From Salinisphaera orenii subsp. orenii MK-B5 (GTDB lineage: Bacteria; Pseudomonadota; Gammaproteobacteria; Nevskiales; Salinisphaeraceae), in assembly GCF_003788635.1 (NCBI RefSeq), contig NZ_AYKH01000003.1, forward strand, positions 1-64,000: a stretch of 64,000 bases of DNA. Reading direction: 5' to 3'. Below the pieces are notes generated by a model. The model was not told the origin of the DNA, did not search any database, and saw only the letters and a program-made list of their open reading frames with translations. The translations under genes and the position numbers were made by a program. Positions 34,728 to 44,067 of the stretch are shown here, one piece after another (the stretch's first letter is position 1; every line of letters begins with the position of its first letter).

Positions 34728-36740
34728 ATGAAATATCTGGTCACCGGCGCGACCGGCTTCATCGGGCGTTTTCTCATCGAGAGGCTGCTCGAGCGCCGCA
34801 ATGCGACCGTCTACGTGCTCATGCGGCGCACCAGCGCGGATCGCTTCGCGGCGCTGCAGCAACGCATGAACGTCAGCGAGGAGCGCCTGGCGCCGGTCTG
34901 GGGCGACATCACCCGGGAGGGCGTGATCGACGACGCGGCACGCGCGCATCTGGCCGGCCAGATCGACCATGTATTCCATCTCGCGGCGGTCTACGACATG
35001 GACATGTCGGACGCCCAGGCCGACCGCGTGAACAACCAAGGCACGGCGCACATCGTGGCGCTGGCGAACACGTTGGCGAACGAATCGGGGCGCAAACCGT
35101 GCTTTCATCACGTCTCGTCGGTGGCGGTCGCCGGTGCCGACTACGAGGGCGTGTTCTCGGATCGAATGTTCGACGAGGGCCAGACGGTCACGCATCCCTA
35201 CTACCGCACCAAGTTCCAGTCCGAAGCCGTGGTGCGCGAGCAGGCGGCGGTGCCGTGGCGGATCTACCGGCCCGGGATGGTCGTGGGCCATTCCGAGACC
35301 GGGGCGATGGACAAGGTCGACGGGCCCTACTATTTCTTCCGCACCATCAAGCGGGTGCGCGACCACGTGCCGAAGTGGCTGCCGCTGCTCGGCATCGAGG
35401 GCGGGCAGATGCCGGTGGCGCCGGTCGACTATGTCGTCGATGCGATGGTGCACATCGCGCACAAGCGCAATCAGGACAATCGCGCCTTCTTTTTGATCCA
35501 GGACGATCCGCCGACCGCGGGCGAGATGCTGCGCATCTTCCTGCGCGCCGCCCACGGGCCGGACATCGTGCGCAATCTGCCCACGCACGAGTGGCCGGCC
35601 TCGATCGAGCACCAGGTCAAGCGGCTGGCCTCCCGGCTGCCGATGGCCGGCTGGCTGGAGCGGCGCGTCTCGAAGGCGCTGGGCGTGCCGCTCTCGATCC
35701 TGGGCTACGTCAACAATCGGGCGGTGTTCGACGACGTCAACACGCGCGCCGCCCTGGCCGGCAGCGGCATCCACTGTCCGCGGCTCGAGGACTACGCCGA
35801 GACGCTCTGGCGTTACTGGGAGCTGCATATGGACTGCGACATCGACGTCCCCGAGGAGCTGACCCGGCGCATCCGCGGCAAGGTGGTCGTGATCACCGGA
35901 GCCTCCAGCGGCATCGGCTTCATGACCTCTAAGAAGCTCGCGCGCGCCGGCGCCAAGGTGTGCATGGTCGCCCGCACGCCGAGCAAGCTGGAGGAGACCC
36001 GCGCCATCGTCGAGCGCATCGGCGGCGAGGCCTACGCCTACCCCTGCGATCTCAACAAGATGGAGGCGATCGATGCGTGCACGAAGCAGATTCTGGCCGA
36101 CCACCATCACGTCGATATCCTGATCAACAACGCGGGCCATTCCATCCGTCGCTCGGTGTTCGAGTCGCTCAACCGGTTCCACGACTACGAACGCACGATG
36201 CAGCTGAACTACTTCGGCGCGATCCGGATGATCTTCAATTTCCTGCCGTCGATGGCCAAGCGCCGCAGCGGCCACATCATCAACATCTCGTCGATCGGCT
36301 GTCTGACCAACGTGCCGCGGTTCTCGGCCTACGTCGCCTCGAAGTCGGCGCTGGACGCCTTCTCGCGCTGTCTTTCGCCGGAGGTGGGTTCGCGCAACAT
36401 CGATCTCACCACCATCTACATGCCGCTGGTGCGCACGCCCATGATCGCGCCGACCAAGCTTTACGACTACGTGCCCACCCTGACGCCGGAACAGGCGGGC
36501 GACATGGTGGTGTCCGCGGTGCTGGAAAAGCCCAAGCGCATCGCCTCGCCGCTGGGGACCACCGCCCAGGTCAGCTATGCGCTCTGGCCGAAGGTCAACG
36601 ACTTCGTGCTGCACAAGGCGTTTCACATGTTCCCGTCGTCGAAGGCCTCCCGCGGCTACGCGGCGCGCCGCGAGGCCGACGAGAAGCCCAACATACCGGG
36701 TCGGGTGCTGGCGGCTCTGCTGCCGGGGCCGTACTGGTAG
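34728..36740 (+). CDS. Two-domain SDR protein, candidate fatty acyl-CoA reductase
   Basis: 670 residues with two Rossmann SDR domains. The first (1-370) is an extended SDR: GATGFIG at 7-13 and Y158xxxK162. The second (about 380-640) is a classical SDR: GASSGIG at 391-397, NNAG, and Y535xxxK539. This order and size match the alcohol-forming fatty acyl-CoA reductases of Marinobacter and mycobacteria, where the C-domain resembles Acr1 (acyl-CoA to aldehyde) and the N-domain reduces the aldehyde. Together with the phasin it hints at storage lipids or wax esters. Substrate is inferred, not shown. Confidence 0.8.
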   Translation: MKYLVTGATGFIGRFLIERLLERRNATVYVLMRRTSADRFAALQQRMNVSEERLAPVWGDITREGVIDDAARAHLAGQIDHVFHLAAVYDMDMSDAQADRVNNQGTAHIVALANTLANESGRKPCFHHVSSVAVAGADYEGVFSDRMFDEGQTVTHPYYRTKFQSEAVVREQAAVPWRIYRPGMVVGHSETGAMDKVDGPYYFFRTIKRVRDHVPKWLPLLGIEGGQMPVAPVDYVVDAMVHIAHKRNQDNRAFFLIQDDPPTAGEMLRIFLRAAHGPDIVRNLPTHEWPASIEHQVKRLASRLPMAGWLERRVSKALGVPLSILGYVNNRAVFDDVNTRAALAGSGIHCPRLEDYAETLWRYWELHMDCDIDVPEELTRRIRGKVVVITGASSGIGFMTSKKLARAGAKVCMVARTPSKLEETRAIVERIGGEAYAYPCDLNKMEAIDACTKQILADHHHVDILINNAGHSIRRSVFESLNRFHDYERTMQLNYFGAIRMIFNFLPSMAKRRSGHIINISSIGCLTNVPRFSAYVASKSALDAFSRCLSPEVGSRNIDLTTIYMPLVRTPMIAPTKLYDYVPTLTPEQAGDMVVSAVLEKPKRIASPLGTTAQVSYALWPKVNDFVLHKAFHMFPSSKASRGYAARREADEKPNIPGRVLAALLPGPYW

Positions 36741-36752
36741 CCAGCGGCGACG

Positions 36753-36790
36753 CCATCGAAAAAGCCGCCCGTGGGCGGCTTTTTCGATGG
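36753..36790. terminator. Bidirectional terminator between the reductase gene and aroG
   Basis: A perfect 17-bp inverted repeat, CCATCGAAAAAGCCGCC / GGCGGCTTTTTCGATGG, loop CGTG. T-runs occur on both strands, so it can end both convergent transcripts. Confidence 0.92.
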
Positions 36791-36821
36791 TCCTTTTTCG
36801 GCGGCTCGTCGAGCGCCGCGG

Positions 36822-37892
36822 TCAGTCGTCGCTTTTCAGGTCGCGGCGTTCGGCCACCGCGTCGGCGAGCTGGGCCAGCAGCTTCTCGGTGTCCTCCCAG
36901 TGCAGGCAGGCATCGGTTATGGAAACGCCGTATTCGGGCGTCACGCCCGGCACCAGCTTCTGGTTGCCCTCCTTCAGGTGGGATTCGATCATCACGCCGA
37001 AGATGGCGCGGCTGCCGGCCGAAATCTGGCCGGCCACGTCGTCACCGACCTCGAGCTGCTTCTTGTGCTGCTTGCGGCTGTTGGCGTGCGAGAAATCGAT
37101 CATCAGCCGGCCGGGCAGCTGGGCCTGCTCCAGCAGCGCCACCGCGGCGGCGACCGAGTCCGCGTCGTAGTTGGGACCGTTCGTGCCGCCCCGCAGGATG
37201 ATGTGGGTGTCGCGGTTGCCCTCGGTAGCGAAGATCGCCCATTCGCCCGGCTTGGTCAGCGACAGGAAATGGTGCGGATGATGGGCCGCGCCCACCGCAT
37301 CGACCGCGATCTTGATCGCGCCGCCGGTGCCGTTCTTGAAGCCGACCGGGCAGGACAGGCCGGAAGCCAGCTCACGGTGGCCCTGCGATTCGGTGGTGCG
37401 TGCGCCGATCGCGCCCCAGGACACCAGATCCGCCAGATACTGCGGCGTGGTCAGATCGAGGAATTCCACCCCGGCCGGCACGCCGTCCTCGGCCAGGCGC
37501 CACAGCAGCTCGCGCGCCTGACGGATGCCCTTGTTGATCTTGTAGGAATCGTCTAGATCCGGGTCGTTGATCAGGCCCTTCCAGCCGACCGTGGTTCGCG
37601 GCTTCTCGAAGTAGACCCGCATCACGATCATCAGCTCGTTGCCGAAGCGCTCGCGCGCGCCGGCCAGCCGACGCGCGTACTCGAGCGCGGCGTCGACGTC
37701 GTGGATCGAGCAGGGGCCGACCACGACCAGCAGGCGGTCGTCCCGGCCGTGCAGAATGTTCTGGATCGCCTCGCGCGAATCGTGCACGGTCTCCGAGGCG
37801 GTCTCGGTCACGGGATACTCCTGCTGCAGATCCTGCGAGGAGACCATCTTCTGGGTGCCCGTAATACGGAGATTGTCGGTTTCGTACATCAT
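36822..37892 (-). CDS. aroG: 3-deoxy-7-phosphoheptulonate synthase (DAHP synthase, type I)
   Basis: 356 residues (350 for E. coli AroG). It joins PEP and erythrose-4-phosphate, the first step of aromatic amino acid synthesis. Family blocks include VVVGPCSIHD, MRVYFEKPRTTVGWKGLINDP, GARTTESQGHRELASGLSCP and MIDFSHANSRKQ. Which amino acid inhibits it cannot be told, so it could be an AroF- or AroH-type paralogue. ATG codons at 37892 and 37889 are both possible starts. Confidence 0.93.
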   Translation of the reverse strand: MMYETDNLRITGTQKMVSSQDLQQEYPVTETASETVHDSREAIQNILHGRDDRLLVVVGPCSIHDVDAALEYARRLAGARERFGNELMIVMRVYFEKPRTTVGWKGLINDPDLDDSYKINKGIRQARELLWRLAEDGVPAGVEFLDLTTPQYLADLVSWGAIGARTTESQGHRELASGLSCPVGFKNGTGGAIKIAVDAVGAAHHPHHFLSLTKPGEWAIFATEGNRDTHIILRGGTNGPNYDADSVAAAVALLEQAQLPGRLMIDFSHANSRKQHKKQLEVGDDVAGQISAGSRAIFGVMIESHLKEGNQKLVPGVTPEYGVSITDACLHWEDTEKLLAQLADAVAERRDLKSDD

Positions 37893-38055
37893 GGCGAGGC
37901 CGGAATGGCGCGCGGGCGCGCGGTAAAAGGAGGCCGGATTCTAACAGAAGGCCCGAGCCGCGCCGACGATGCAACCGCGGGCCGCACGGCGGCGTAGACT
38001 CCGCAGTCGGGCACGCGAAGACTCGACATCAGCCCCGATTCGGGAGGCCGGGCCG

Positions 38056-40212
38056 ATGAATGCAACCCGTTGTCTGGTCGCGCTGGCGGGCGTCGCGCTC
38101 GTCATCGGCTACTTCGTCTTCGAGCCGGGCCGCTACATCGGCGGTGCCTGCAGCGACGGACTCCTGCGTCTGGCCTGCTTCGAGGCCCAGCGCGGCGCGG
38201 TGGAGGACTGGGTCGCGGCCCATCCCTGGCTGGCGGCGGGCGGCTTCTTCGGCGTCTATGTCGCCGTAACCGCTTTGTCCATACCCGGGGCGGCCGTGAT
38301 GACGCTGGCCGGCGGGGCGCTGTTCGGACTGGCCGAGGGCACCCTGCTGGTCTCGTTCGCCTCGGCGATCGGCGCGAGTCTGGCCTTCGTCATCGCCCGC
38401 TTCGTGCTGCGGACGCCGGTGCAGCGACGCTTCGGACGCCGGCTGGAGACGATCAATCGCGGCGTGGAACGCGACGGCGCCTTCTATCTGTTCGCGCTGC
38501 GGCTGGTGCCGGTGTTTCCCTTCTTCGTCATCAACCTGGCGATGGCGCTCACGCCGATGACGGTGCGCACCTTCTATCTGGTCAGCCAGGCCGGCATGCT
38601 GCCCGGGACGCTGGTGTACGTGAACGCCGGCACCCAGCTCGGCCAGCTCGAGTCGCTTTCGGGTGTGCTCTCGCCGGGGTTGATCGCCTCCTTCGTGCTG
38701 CTCGGCGTGTTTCCGCTGCTCGCGCGCAAGGTCCTGGACATGATCGCCGCGCGCAAGGCGCTGCGCGGGCACCGGCGCCCGAAGCATTTCGACCGCAACC
38801 TGATCGTCATCGGCGCGGGCTCGGCCGGTCTGGTGGCGGCGCTGATCGCGGCCACGGTCAAGGCGCGCGTCACGCTCATCGAACGCAATCGCATGGGCGG
38901 CGACTGCCTGAACACCGGCTGCGTGCCCTCCAAGGCGCTCATCCGCACCGCGCGGCTCATGCACGAAATCCGCCACAGCGCGCGCTACGGCATCCACACG
39001 GCGAGCGCGGAATTCTCCTTTGCCGACGTGATGGCGCGGGTGAAGTCGGTGATCGCGACCATCGCCCCGCACGATTCGGTCGAGCGCTACGAGTCGCTGG
39101 GCGTGGACTGTATCCAGTCCGGTGCGCGCCTGGTCGATCCGTGGACGGTGGAAACCGACGACGGCTCGCGCCTGAGCGCACGCCATATCGTGCTCGCCAC
39201 CGGCGCGGTGCCCTTCGTGCCGCCGATCCCGGGGCTGGCGGCGATCGACTATCTCACCTCCGACAATCTCTGGGACCTCGACGAGCTGCCGCCGCGTCTG
39301 GCCGTGCTGGGCGCGGGGCCGATCGGCTGCGAAATGGCCCAGGCCTTCGCCCGCCTGGGCAGCGAGGTCACCCTGATCGAGCAGGGCGCGCGCATCCTCT
39401 CCGTGGAAGACGCCGATATCGCGGCGACGCTCGACGAGATACTCGCCGCGGAAGGGGTCACGATCTGCGCGGGCCATGAGGTCATCGACGTGGCGGCGGG
39501 CGCCGACGGCGTGCGGCTGACCTGTCGCACGGCTGCCGGCGAGGCCGTGGTCGCCTGCGATAGGGTGCTGGTGGCGGTGGGCCGGCGCGCGCGCACCGAA
39601 GGCATGGGCCTGGAAGCGCTCGGCATCGCCCGCGACGGCCGCATCCCCGTCGACGCGCGCCTGCAGACCGCGTTGCCCACGGTCTATGCCTGCGGCGATG
39701 CCATCGGCGGCTACCAGCTCACCCATGCGGCCTCGCACGAGGCCTGGCACGCCACCGTCAACGCGCTGTTCGGGCGCTTCAAGCGTTTCGCGGTGGATTA
39801 CAGCACGCTGCCCTGGTGCACCTTCACGGACCCGCAGGTCGCGCATGTCGGCCACAACGAGGACAGCGCGCGGCGCGCGTCGATCGACTACGAAGTCACC
39901 CGCTACGACATGGGCGAACTCGACCGCGCGATCGCCGAATCCGCCGCGCACGGGGTGGTCAAGGTCCTCACCGTGCCCGGCAAGGACCGCATCCTGGGGG
40001 CGACCATCGTCGGCGAGGCGGCAGGCGAGCTGATCATCGAGTTCGTCGCCGCGATGAAACACGGCATCGGCCTGAACAAGATGCTGGCGACCATCCATCC
40101 CTATCCGACGCTGGCCGAGGCCAACCGCTTCGCCGCCAGCGAATGGAAGAAGGCGCACGCGCCGGCGTGGGTGTTTCCGTGGCTGGCGCGTTATCACGCC
40201 TGGCAGCGCTGA
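38056..40212 (+). CDS. VTT/DedA-like membrane domain fused to a disulfide oxidoreductase
   Basis: 718 residues from the ATG at 38056 (GGGAGG upstream). Residues 1-235 contain four to five hydrophobic segments with the VTT/SNARE-associated pattern (FGVYVAVTALSIPGAAVMTL, LRLVPVFPFFVINLAMAL). From about 250 a pyridine-nucleotide-disulfide oxidoreductase begins: FAD motif VIGAGSAG, redox pair Cys284-Cys289 in GGDCLNTGCVPSK, NAD motif VLGAGPIGCE, and the C-terminal dimerisation domain with HPYPTLAE. The flavoprotein half resembles mercuric reductase/lipoamide dehydrogenase, but there is no HMA domain or C-terminal Cys pair. The electron acceptor is unknown. Confidence 0.85.
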   Translation: MNATRCLVALAGVALVIGYFVFEPGRYIGGACSDGLLRLACFEAQRGAVEDWVAAHPWLAAGGFFGVYVAVTALSIPGAAVMTLAGGALFGLAEGTLLVSFASAIGASLAFVIARFVLRTPVQRRFGRRLETINRGVERDGAFYLFALRLVPVFPFFVINLAMALTPMTVRTFYLVSQAGMLPGTLVYVNAGTQLGQLESLSGVLSPGLIASFVLLGVFPLLARKVLDMIAARKALRGHRRPKHFDRNLIVIGAGSAGLVAALIAATVKARVTLIERNRMGGDCLNTGCVPSKALIRTARLMHEIRHSARYGIHTASAEFSFADVMARVKSVIATIAPHDSVERYESLGVDCIQSGARLVDPWTVETDDGSRLSARHIVLATGAVPFVPPIPGLAAIDYLTSDNLWDLDELPPRLAVLGAGPIGCEMAQAFARLGSEVTLIEQGARILSVEDADIAATLDEILAAEGVTICAGHEVIDVAAGADGVRLTCRTAAGEAVVACDRVLVAVGRRARTEGMGLEALGIARDGRIPVDARLQTALPTVYACGDAIGGYQLTHAASHEAWHATVNALFGRFKRFAVDYSTLPWCTFTDPQVAHVGHNEDSARRASIDYEVTRYDMGELDRAIAESAAHGVVKVLTVPGKDRILGATIVGEAAGELIIEFVAAMKHGIGLNKMLATIHPYPTLAEANRFAASEWKKAHAPAWVFPWLARYHAWQR

Positions 40213-40238
40213 TCGCGGCGGCGTGAAACAATGGCGTT

Positions 40239-41009
40239 TTGGCCGGCAGCGACGCGTCGGCCGCATGCCGGGGTGCCGTGGCCGTCCTCCTGCTCACCAT
40301 CGCCGCGCTGGCCACTGCCGTGCTCTCGGGCATGGCCGGCATGGGTGGGGGCGCCATTCTCATCGGCCTGCTGTTCGCCACCGGCATGGCGCCGGCGCTG
40401 GCACTGCCGCTGCACGCCGGGGTGCAGCTGTCGTCGAACGCCTCGCGCAGTCTCGTCTACGGCCGCCACATCCGCTGGTCGGCGCTGGGGCTGTTCATGC
40501 TCACCGCCGCGCCCGGCCCCTTCCTGGTGGCGCCCTGGGTGGTGGCGGCGGATCCCGACTGGATCCGGCTGCTGCTCGGCCTGTTCATTCTCGCCACGAG
40601 CTGGCCGGGCTGGGCGGCGCATCTGCGCATGCACGGCCGGGTCGGGCTACTGGTCGCCGGCGCGATCGCGGGAGTGAGCGGGCCGGTGGTCGGCGGCGTG
40701 GGCGTTCTGGTGGCGCCGTTCTTTCTGCGCGACGACTGGCGCCGGGAGGAGATCATCGCCACGATGGCCGTGGCGCAGATGCTGGGGCACGCGCTCAAGA
40801 TCGCCGCCTTCTCGGCCAACGGCTTCAACGTGCTCGCGCGGCTCGATCTGCTGGTGCCGATGGTGGTGGCCGCGGCGCTCGGCGCGGTGATCGGACGCCG
40901 GCTCGTGCGATACGTCTCGGAGCGTCGTTTCCGCCAGCTCTGCCGCGCGATTCTGGTCGTGCTGGCGCTCAAGCTCGCCTGGGACGGGTTGGCCGGCCTG
41001 CTCGGCTAG
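40239..41009 (+). CDS. TauE/SafE-family sulfite/anion exporter-like permease
   Basis: 256 residues from a TTG at 40239, or 243 from a GTG at 40278; the second start removes a polar tail and may be right. About seven to eight membrane helices, with the family pattern ATAVLSGMAGMGGGAILIGLL at the start and ISGVSGPVVGGVGVLVAPFFL-like repeat in the middle (AGVSGPVVGGVG). The family moves sulfur-containing or organic anions across the inner membrane; the substrate here is unknown. It follows the oxidoreductase gene by 26 bases. Confidence 0.82.
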   Translation: MAGSDASAACRGAVAVLLLTIAALATAVLSGMAGMGGGAILIGLLFATGMAPALALPLHAGVQLSSNASRSLVYGRHIRWSALGLFMLTAAPGPFLVAPWVVAADPDWIRLLLGLFILATSWPGWAAHLRMHGRVGLLVAGAIAGVSGPVVGGVGVLVAPFFLRDDWRREEIIATMAVAQMLGHALKIAAFSANGFNVLARLDLLVPMVVAAALGAVIGRRLVRYVSERRFRQLCRAILVVLALKLAWDGLAGLLG

Positions 41010-41166
41010 CGCCCGGCTCGCGTCTCGATGGGCCGATCGGACGCGCCCGGAACGACGCCCGTGCCGAACCGCGGCGGGCCGGCGTGCGAGGCCGGCACGC
41101 CTTCCCTTGTCGTCGACAGGCTCTAGAATCGGTGCCGAACGGATCGCGTCGACACGGGGACGACAC

Positions 41167-41619
41167 ATGACGCTGCACAGCGCCGCCGAGGTACAGGCCA
41201 TCATCCGCCGCAATGTCGGCGTGGCCACCCAGCCGCACTTCGAGGTGGACGCCGTCGGTGCCCACCACGTCGATGTCCGCCTGCCCTACGCCGAGGGCAT
41301 GACCCGGCTGGGCGACACCGTTTCCGGGCCGGTGCTGATGACGGCCGCGGATGCGGCGATGTATGCGGTCATCCTTGCGCACGTGCCCGAAGGCGAATAC
41401 GCGGTGACGAGCCATTTCCAGATCGATTTCCTGCGCCGGCCGCGGGCCGCGGACATTCTGGCGCGGGCGCATATCCTGCGCTGCGGTCGGCGCAGCGTGA
41501 ACTGCCGGGTGGAGCTGTTCTCGGGTGACTTCGACACCCTCGTGGCCCACGTCACCGGCGCCTACGCGCGCATGGCCAGCGCTACCAGTGGCGCGTCGCC
41601 CGCTTCGCCGCCGGGTTGA
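41167..41619 (+). CDS. PaaI-type hotdog thioesterase
   Basis: 150 residues from the ATG at 41167. MTRLGDTVSGPVLMTAADAAMYAVI and the later TSHFQIDFLRRPRAADILARA fit the PaaI/4HBT hotdog fold, whose members hydrolyse acyl-CoA thioesters. Substrate unknown. Its 3' end overlaps the convergent gene on the other strand by 38 bases. Confidence 0.82.
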   Translation: MTLHSAAEVQAIIRRNVGVATQPHFEVDAVGAHHVDVRLPYAEGMTRLGDTVSGPVLMTAADAAMYAVILAHVPEGEYAVTSHFQIDFLRRPRAADILARAHILRCGRRSVNCRVELFSGDFDTLVAHVTGAYARMASATSGASPASPPG

Positions 41620-42235
41620 CCGGGCGCGCCACGAGTCCGCTCTGGGTGAGCGTCACGGCGTAGGTCGCGCCGTCGGCCATCGGCAGATAGGTGGCACTGC
41701 CGTAGGCGGCGTCGGCCAGACCGGCCCAGCGCGGCAGCCGGCGCGCGAGTGCGGCCACGTCGAGGCCGGGCCCGCGGTCCGCGAGCGCATGGACCGTGCG
41801 CGGCGCCTCGGCCTCCGCGGCGGCCCGCGCATAGCGGCCGGACAGGCGCTCGAGCCGATAGAGTGCGTCGAAGCCGAGCAGATTCGCCAACGGCCGCCAT
41901 TTCAGCACACGGGCATCCAGCTGCCATTGATCGCCGGCGAGTTCGAAGCGGCGGGATGGCCCGCTCGCGGGCTCGATGCGTACGCGAAAGCGCTGGGTCT
42001 CCAGCTGGGTGAAGTGGAGGCGGGCCACCGGACGCTCGTGGCTGAGTCGTTGATAGGTGTAGAGATTGGCGCCGACGGCCATAGCCAATCCGGCCAGCGC
42101 CAGGCAGCATCCGCCGCCCAGGCCTGAGCGGGCGGCGGCCAGCCGGCGGCGCTGTCTCAGACGCAGCCCGCAGCGGCCGAGCAGCGCGATGCCGGTCAGC
42201 CCGATCAGCGCTAGAGTCAGCCAGACGAGATTCAT
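41582..42235 (-). CDS. Conserved membrane-anchored protein of unknown function
   Basis: 217 residues. Two N-terminal hydrophobic segments (about 2-20 and 43-57) with an Arg-rich turn between them, then a soluble domain of about 150 residues (RFELAGDQWQLDARVLKWRPLANLLGFDALYRLERLSGRY). I have a vague memory of similar proteins labelled multidrug transporter, but two helices cannot make a transporter, so no function is claimed. The stop lies inside the thioesterase gene (convergent overlap). Confidence 0.7.
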   Translation of the reverse strand: MNLVWLTLALIGLTGIALLGRCGLRLRQRRRLAAARSGLGGGCCLALAGLAMAVGANLYTYQRLSHERPVARLHFTQLETQRFRVRIEPASGPSRRFELAGDQWQLDARVLKWRPLANLLGFDALYRLERLSGRYARAAAEAEAPRTVHALADRGPGLDVAALARRLPRWAGLADAAYGSATYLPMADGATYAVTLTQSGLVARPVNPAAKRATRHW

Positions 42236-42413
42236 GGTCAGCGCCGCATGGCCGTCTGCTGCGGCGGCGTGTCCGCCCGGGGCCGATATGTGCGTTCGCG
42301 CTCAGGCCCCGGTCCGGGCGCGTTGCCCCGCGGCTCGGAGCGGGTGATACGGTTCGCGGCGGGCGGCGGCTCGAAGGTACAGCGCATTCGTGCGGCGGTC
42401 TGATGCCGCCCAT

Positions 42414-42444
42414 GAAAAAGGCCGACGTACAGTGTACGCCGGCC
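42414..42444 (-). terminator. Intrinsic terminator after the GlsB-like gene
   Basis: On the minus strand GGCCGGCGTAC, loop ACT, GTACGTCGGCC (11 bp with one G-T pair), followed by TTTTT. Confidence 0.85.
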
Positions 42445-42468
42445 CGCGTGCGCTCGATCCGGGGGCGA

Positions 42469-42720
42469 TCAGCGCGACTTGGCCACGCGATACAGCCATA
42501 GCAGCAGGATGGCGCCGAGCACGGCGACCACGAAACTGCCCAGATTGAACCCGGATACCGCACCGAAACCCAGCGCGGTGGCGATGAAACCGCCCACCAC
42601 GGCACCGAGGATGCCGATGACGATGGTGACGATGATGCCGCCCGGATCGTCGCCCGGCATCAGCAGCTTGGCCACGGCGCCGGCGATCAGCCCGAAGATG
42701 ATCCACGCGATGATACCCAT
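42469..42720 (-). CDS. GlsB/YeaQ/YmgE-family stress membrane protein
   Basis: 83 residues with three hydrophobic segments and many glycines. MGIIAWIIFGLIAGAVAKLL and PGDDPGGIIVTIVIGILGAV are the family pattern (also called transglycosylase-associated). In enterics such genes respond to general stress and acid; the molecular role is unknown. Single-gene unit ending at the terminator at 42414-42444. Confidence 0.92.
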   Translation of the reverse strand: MGIIAWIIFGLIAGAVAKLLMPGDDPGGIIVTIVIGILGAVVGGFIATALGFGAVSGFNLGSFVVAVLGAILLLWLYRVAKSR

Positions 42721-42789
42721 GCGATTCCTTGTCGTTGGAGTTGGCCGGCCACTCTGCGCGCGGTCGGTGACGCGCGCAAGTCAGTGTTT

Positions 42790-43611
42790 TTACCGAGGCT
42801 CCGAGCCGGCGCGCCGGTAGCGCGCCTTCGCACGCCGCCCGCGTGCGGCGAGCAGCGGGCGCAGCAGTCGCGGCAGCGCCGGGAACAGATAGCCGGCGGT
42901 CGCCATCACGCGCCCCGAGACGGGCCGGCTGCGTTCGACCCGGCCGTCGGCGGCACAGGCCAGGATGAGATCGGCGATCTGCTCGGGCGTGCTCATCGTC
43001 TGCGAGAAGGTGATGTCCGAGACCGCGTCGATGTCGGCGAGGATGAAATCGGTGGCGATCGGCCCCGGCGAGACTGCGCTGACGTGCACGCCGGTGTCGG
43101 CGAGCTCTTCGGCCAGGGCGCGGGTGAACGCCCGCAGGCCGAACTTGGTCGCGGAATAGGTCGCACTGCCGGCCAGCGGCATCTGGCCGGCGATGGAGAC
43201 GACGTTGACCACCGCGCCGGCCGGCGAGGCCCGCAGCGCGTCGAGCGCGAGGCGCGTGAGCACGATCGGCGCCCGCAGGTTGGCATCGACCATCGCACCC
43301 AGTTCCTCGGCGCTGCGCTGTGCGACGGGTCCGCGGTGGTGGCAGCCGGCGTTGTTGACGAGCACATCGAGCCCGCCGCCGGCGGCCAGGGTCTCTTCGA
43401 CCAGGCGTCGACAGTCCTCGGGGTGCGATACGTCCGCCACGATCGCGGTGCCGCCCACTTCGGCCGCGACGGCGGCCAGCCGCTCGCGCCCGCGGGCGGC
43501 GCAGACCACGTGTGCGCCCGCCGCTGCGAAGGCGCGCGCGCTCGCCCGGCCGACGCCGGCGGAGGCGCCGGTGACCAGGACCGTTCGCCCGGAGAAATCC
43601 GGCGTGCTCAA
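42790..43611 (-). CDS. Short-chain dehydrogenase/reductase
   Basis: 273 residues, TTG start at 43611. Cofactor motif TGASAGVG (GASAGVG at 15-21), NNAG at 86-89, catalytic Ser139, Tyr152 and Lys156. The C-terminal extension is hydrophobic then Arg-rich (LFPALPRLLRPLLAARGRRAKARYRR), suggesting membrane contact and perhaps a lipid-like substrate. The start lies one base from the stop of the DUF1232 gene upstream, so the two are coupled. Confidence 0.87.
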   Translation of the reverse strand: MSTPDFSGRTVLVTGASAGVGRASARAFAAAGAHVVCAARGRERLAAVAAEVGGTAIVADVSHPEDCRRLVEETLAAGGGLDVLVNNAGCHHRGPVAQRSAEELGAMVDANLRAPIVLTRLALDALRASPAGAVVNVVSIAGQMPLAGSATYSATKFGLRAFTRALAEELADTGVHVSAVSPGPIATDFILADIDAVSDITFSQTMSTPEQIADLILACAADGRVERSRPVSGRVMATAGYLFPALPRLLRPLLAARGRRAKARYRRAGSEPR

Positions 43612-43612
43612 T

Positions 43613-44035
43613 CTACTCGACCGGCCGCAGCGGCTGGCGGTGGTCCGGGCGTCCGAACCAGGCGTCCAGCTTGCGCGTGGTGCGCCGGCGCACGTCGGCG
43701 TCGATGTACTGGGCGAGCGCGGCCACGGCCAGCGTGAGCGCGCCCAGGTCGTCGGTCAGGCCGATGCCGAACAGCCAGTCGGGAATGGCGTCGAACGGCA
43801 GGATGAAATAGCCGAGGGCGCCGTAGGCGGTGGTGCGCGCCCAGGCCGGGGTGTCCGGGCGCTGGGCGGCGTAGTGCAGCCACAGGGCCTTTTCCAACAC
43901 CTCGTAGCCGGCACGGCGGGCGACGTTGGACAGCTTCGTCCAGAACCGCGTGTTCGAGTACTGGTTGGCGTAGCCGCGCATGTCCGCGGTGGTTTCAGGA
44001 GCCGCCGGCGGGCGGCGGGGCAGGCGGAACTTCAT
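43613..44035 (-). CDS. YkvA-like (DUF1232) membrane protein
   Basis: 140 residues. The DUF1232 core is clear: AYGALGYFILPFDAIPDWLFGIGLTDDLGALTLAVAAL at about 71-108, with the conserved PxDxIPD and TDD. Small helical membrane-associated protein of unknown function. It lies between the glutamate-synthase-like gene and the SDR on the same strand. Confidence 0.87.
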   Translation of the reverse strand: MKFRLPRRPPAAPETTADMRGYANQYSNTRFWTKLSNVARRAGYEVLEKALWLHYAAQRPDTPAWARTTAYGALGYFILPFDAIPDWLFGIGLTDDLGALTLAVAALAQYIDADVRRRTTRKLDAWFGRPDHRQPLRPVE

Positions 44036-44067
44036 CTCGTGTCTCCGTGGGCCGGGCTAGATGGCAT

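Noticed and set aside
34725-36626. A 633-codon open frame antisense to the two-domain reductase
   Set aside because: Shadow of the real gene: His/Arg/Asp-rich translation without motifs or a ribosome-binding site.
38029-40266. A 745-codon open frame antisense to the VTT-oxidoreductase gene
   Set aside because: Shadow frame; the sense protein has intact FAD, NAD and redox-active motifs.
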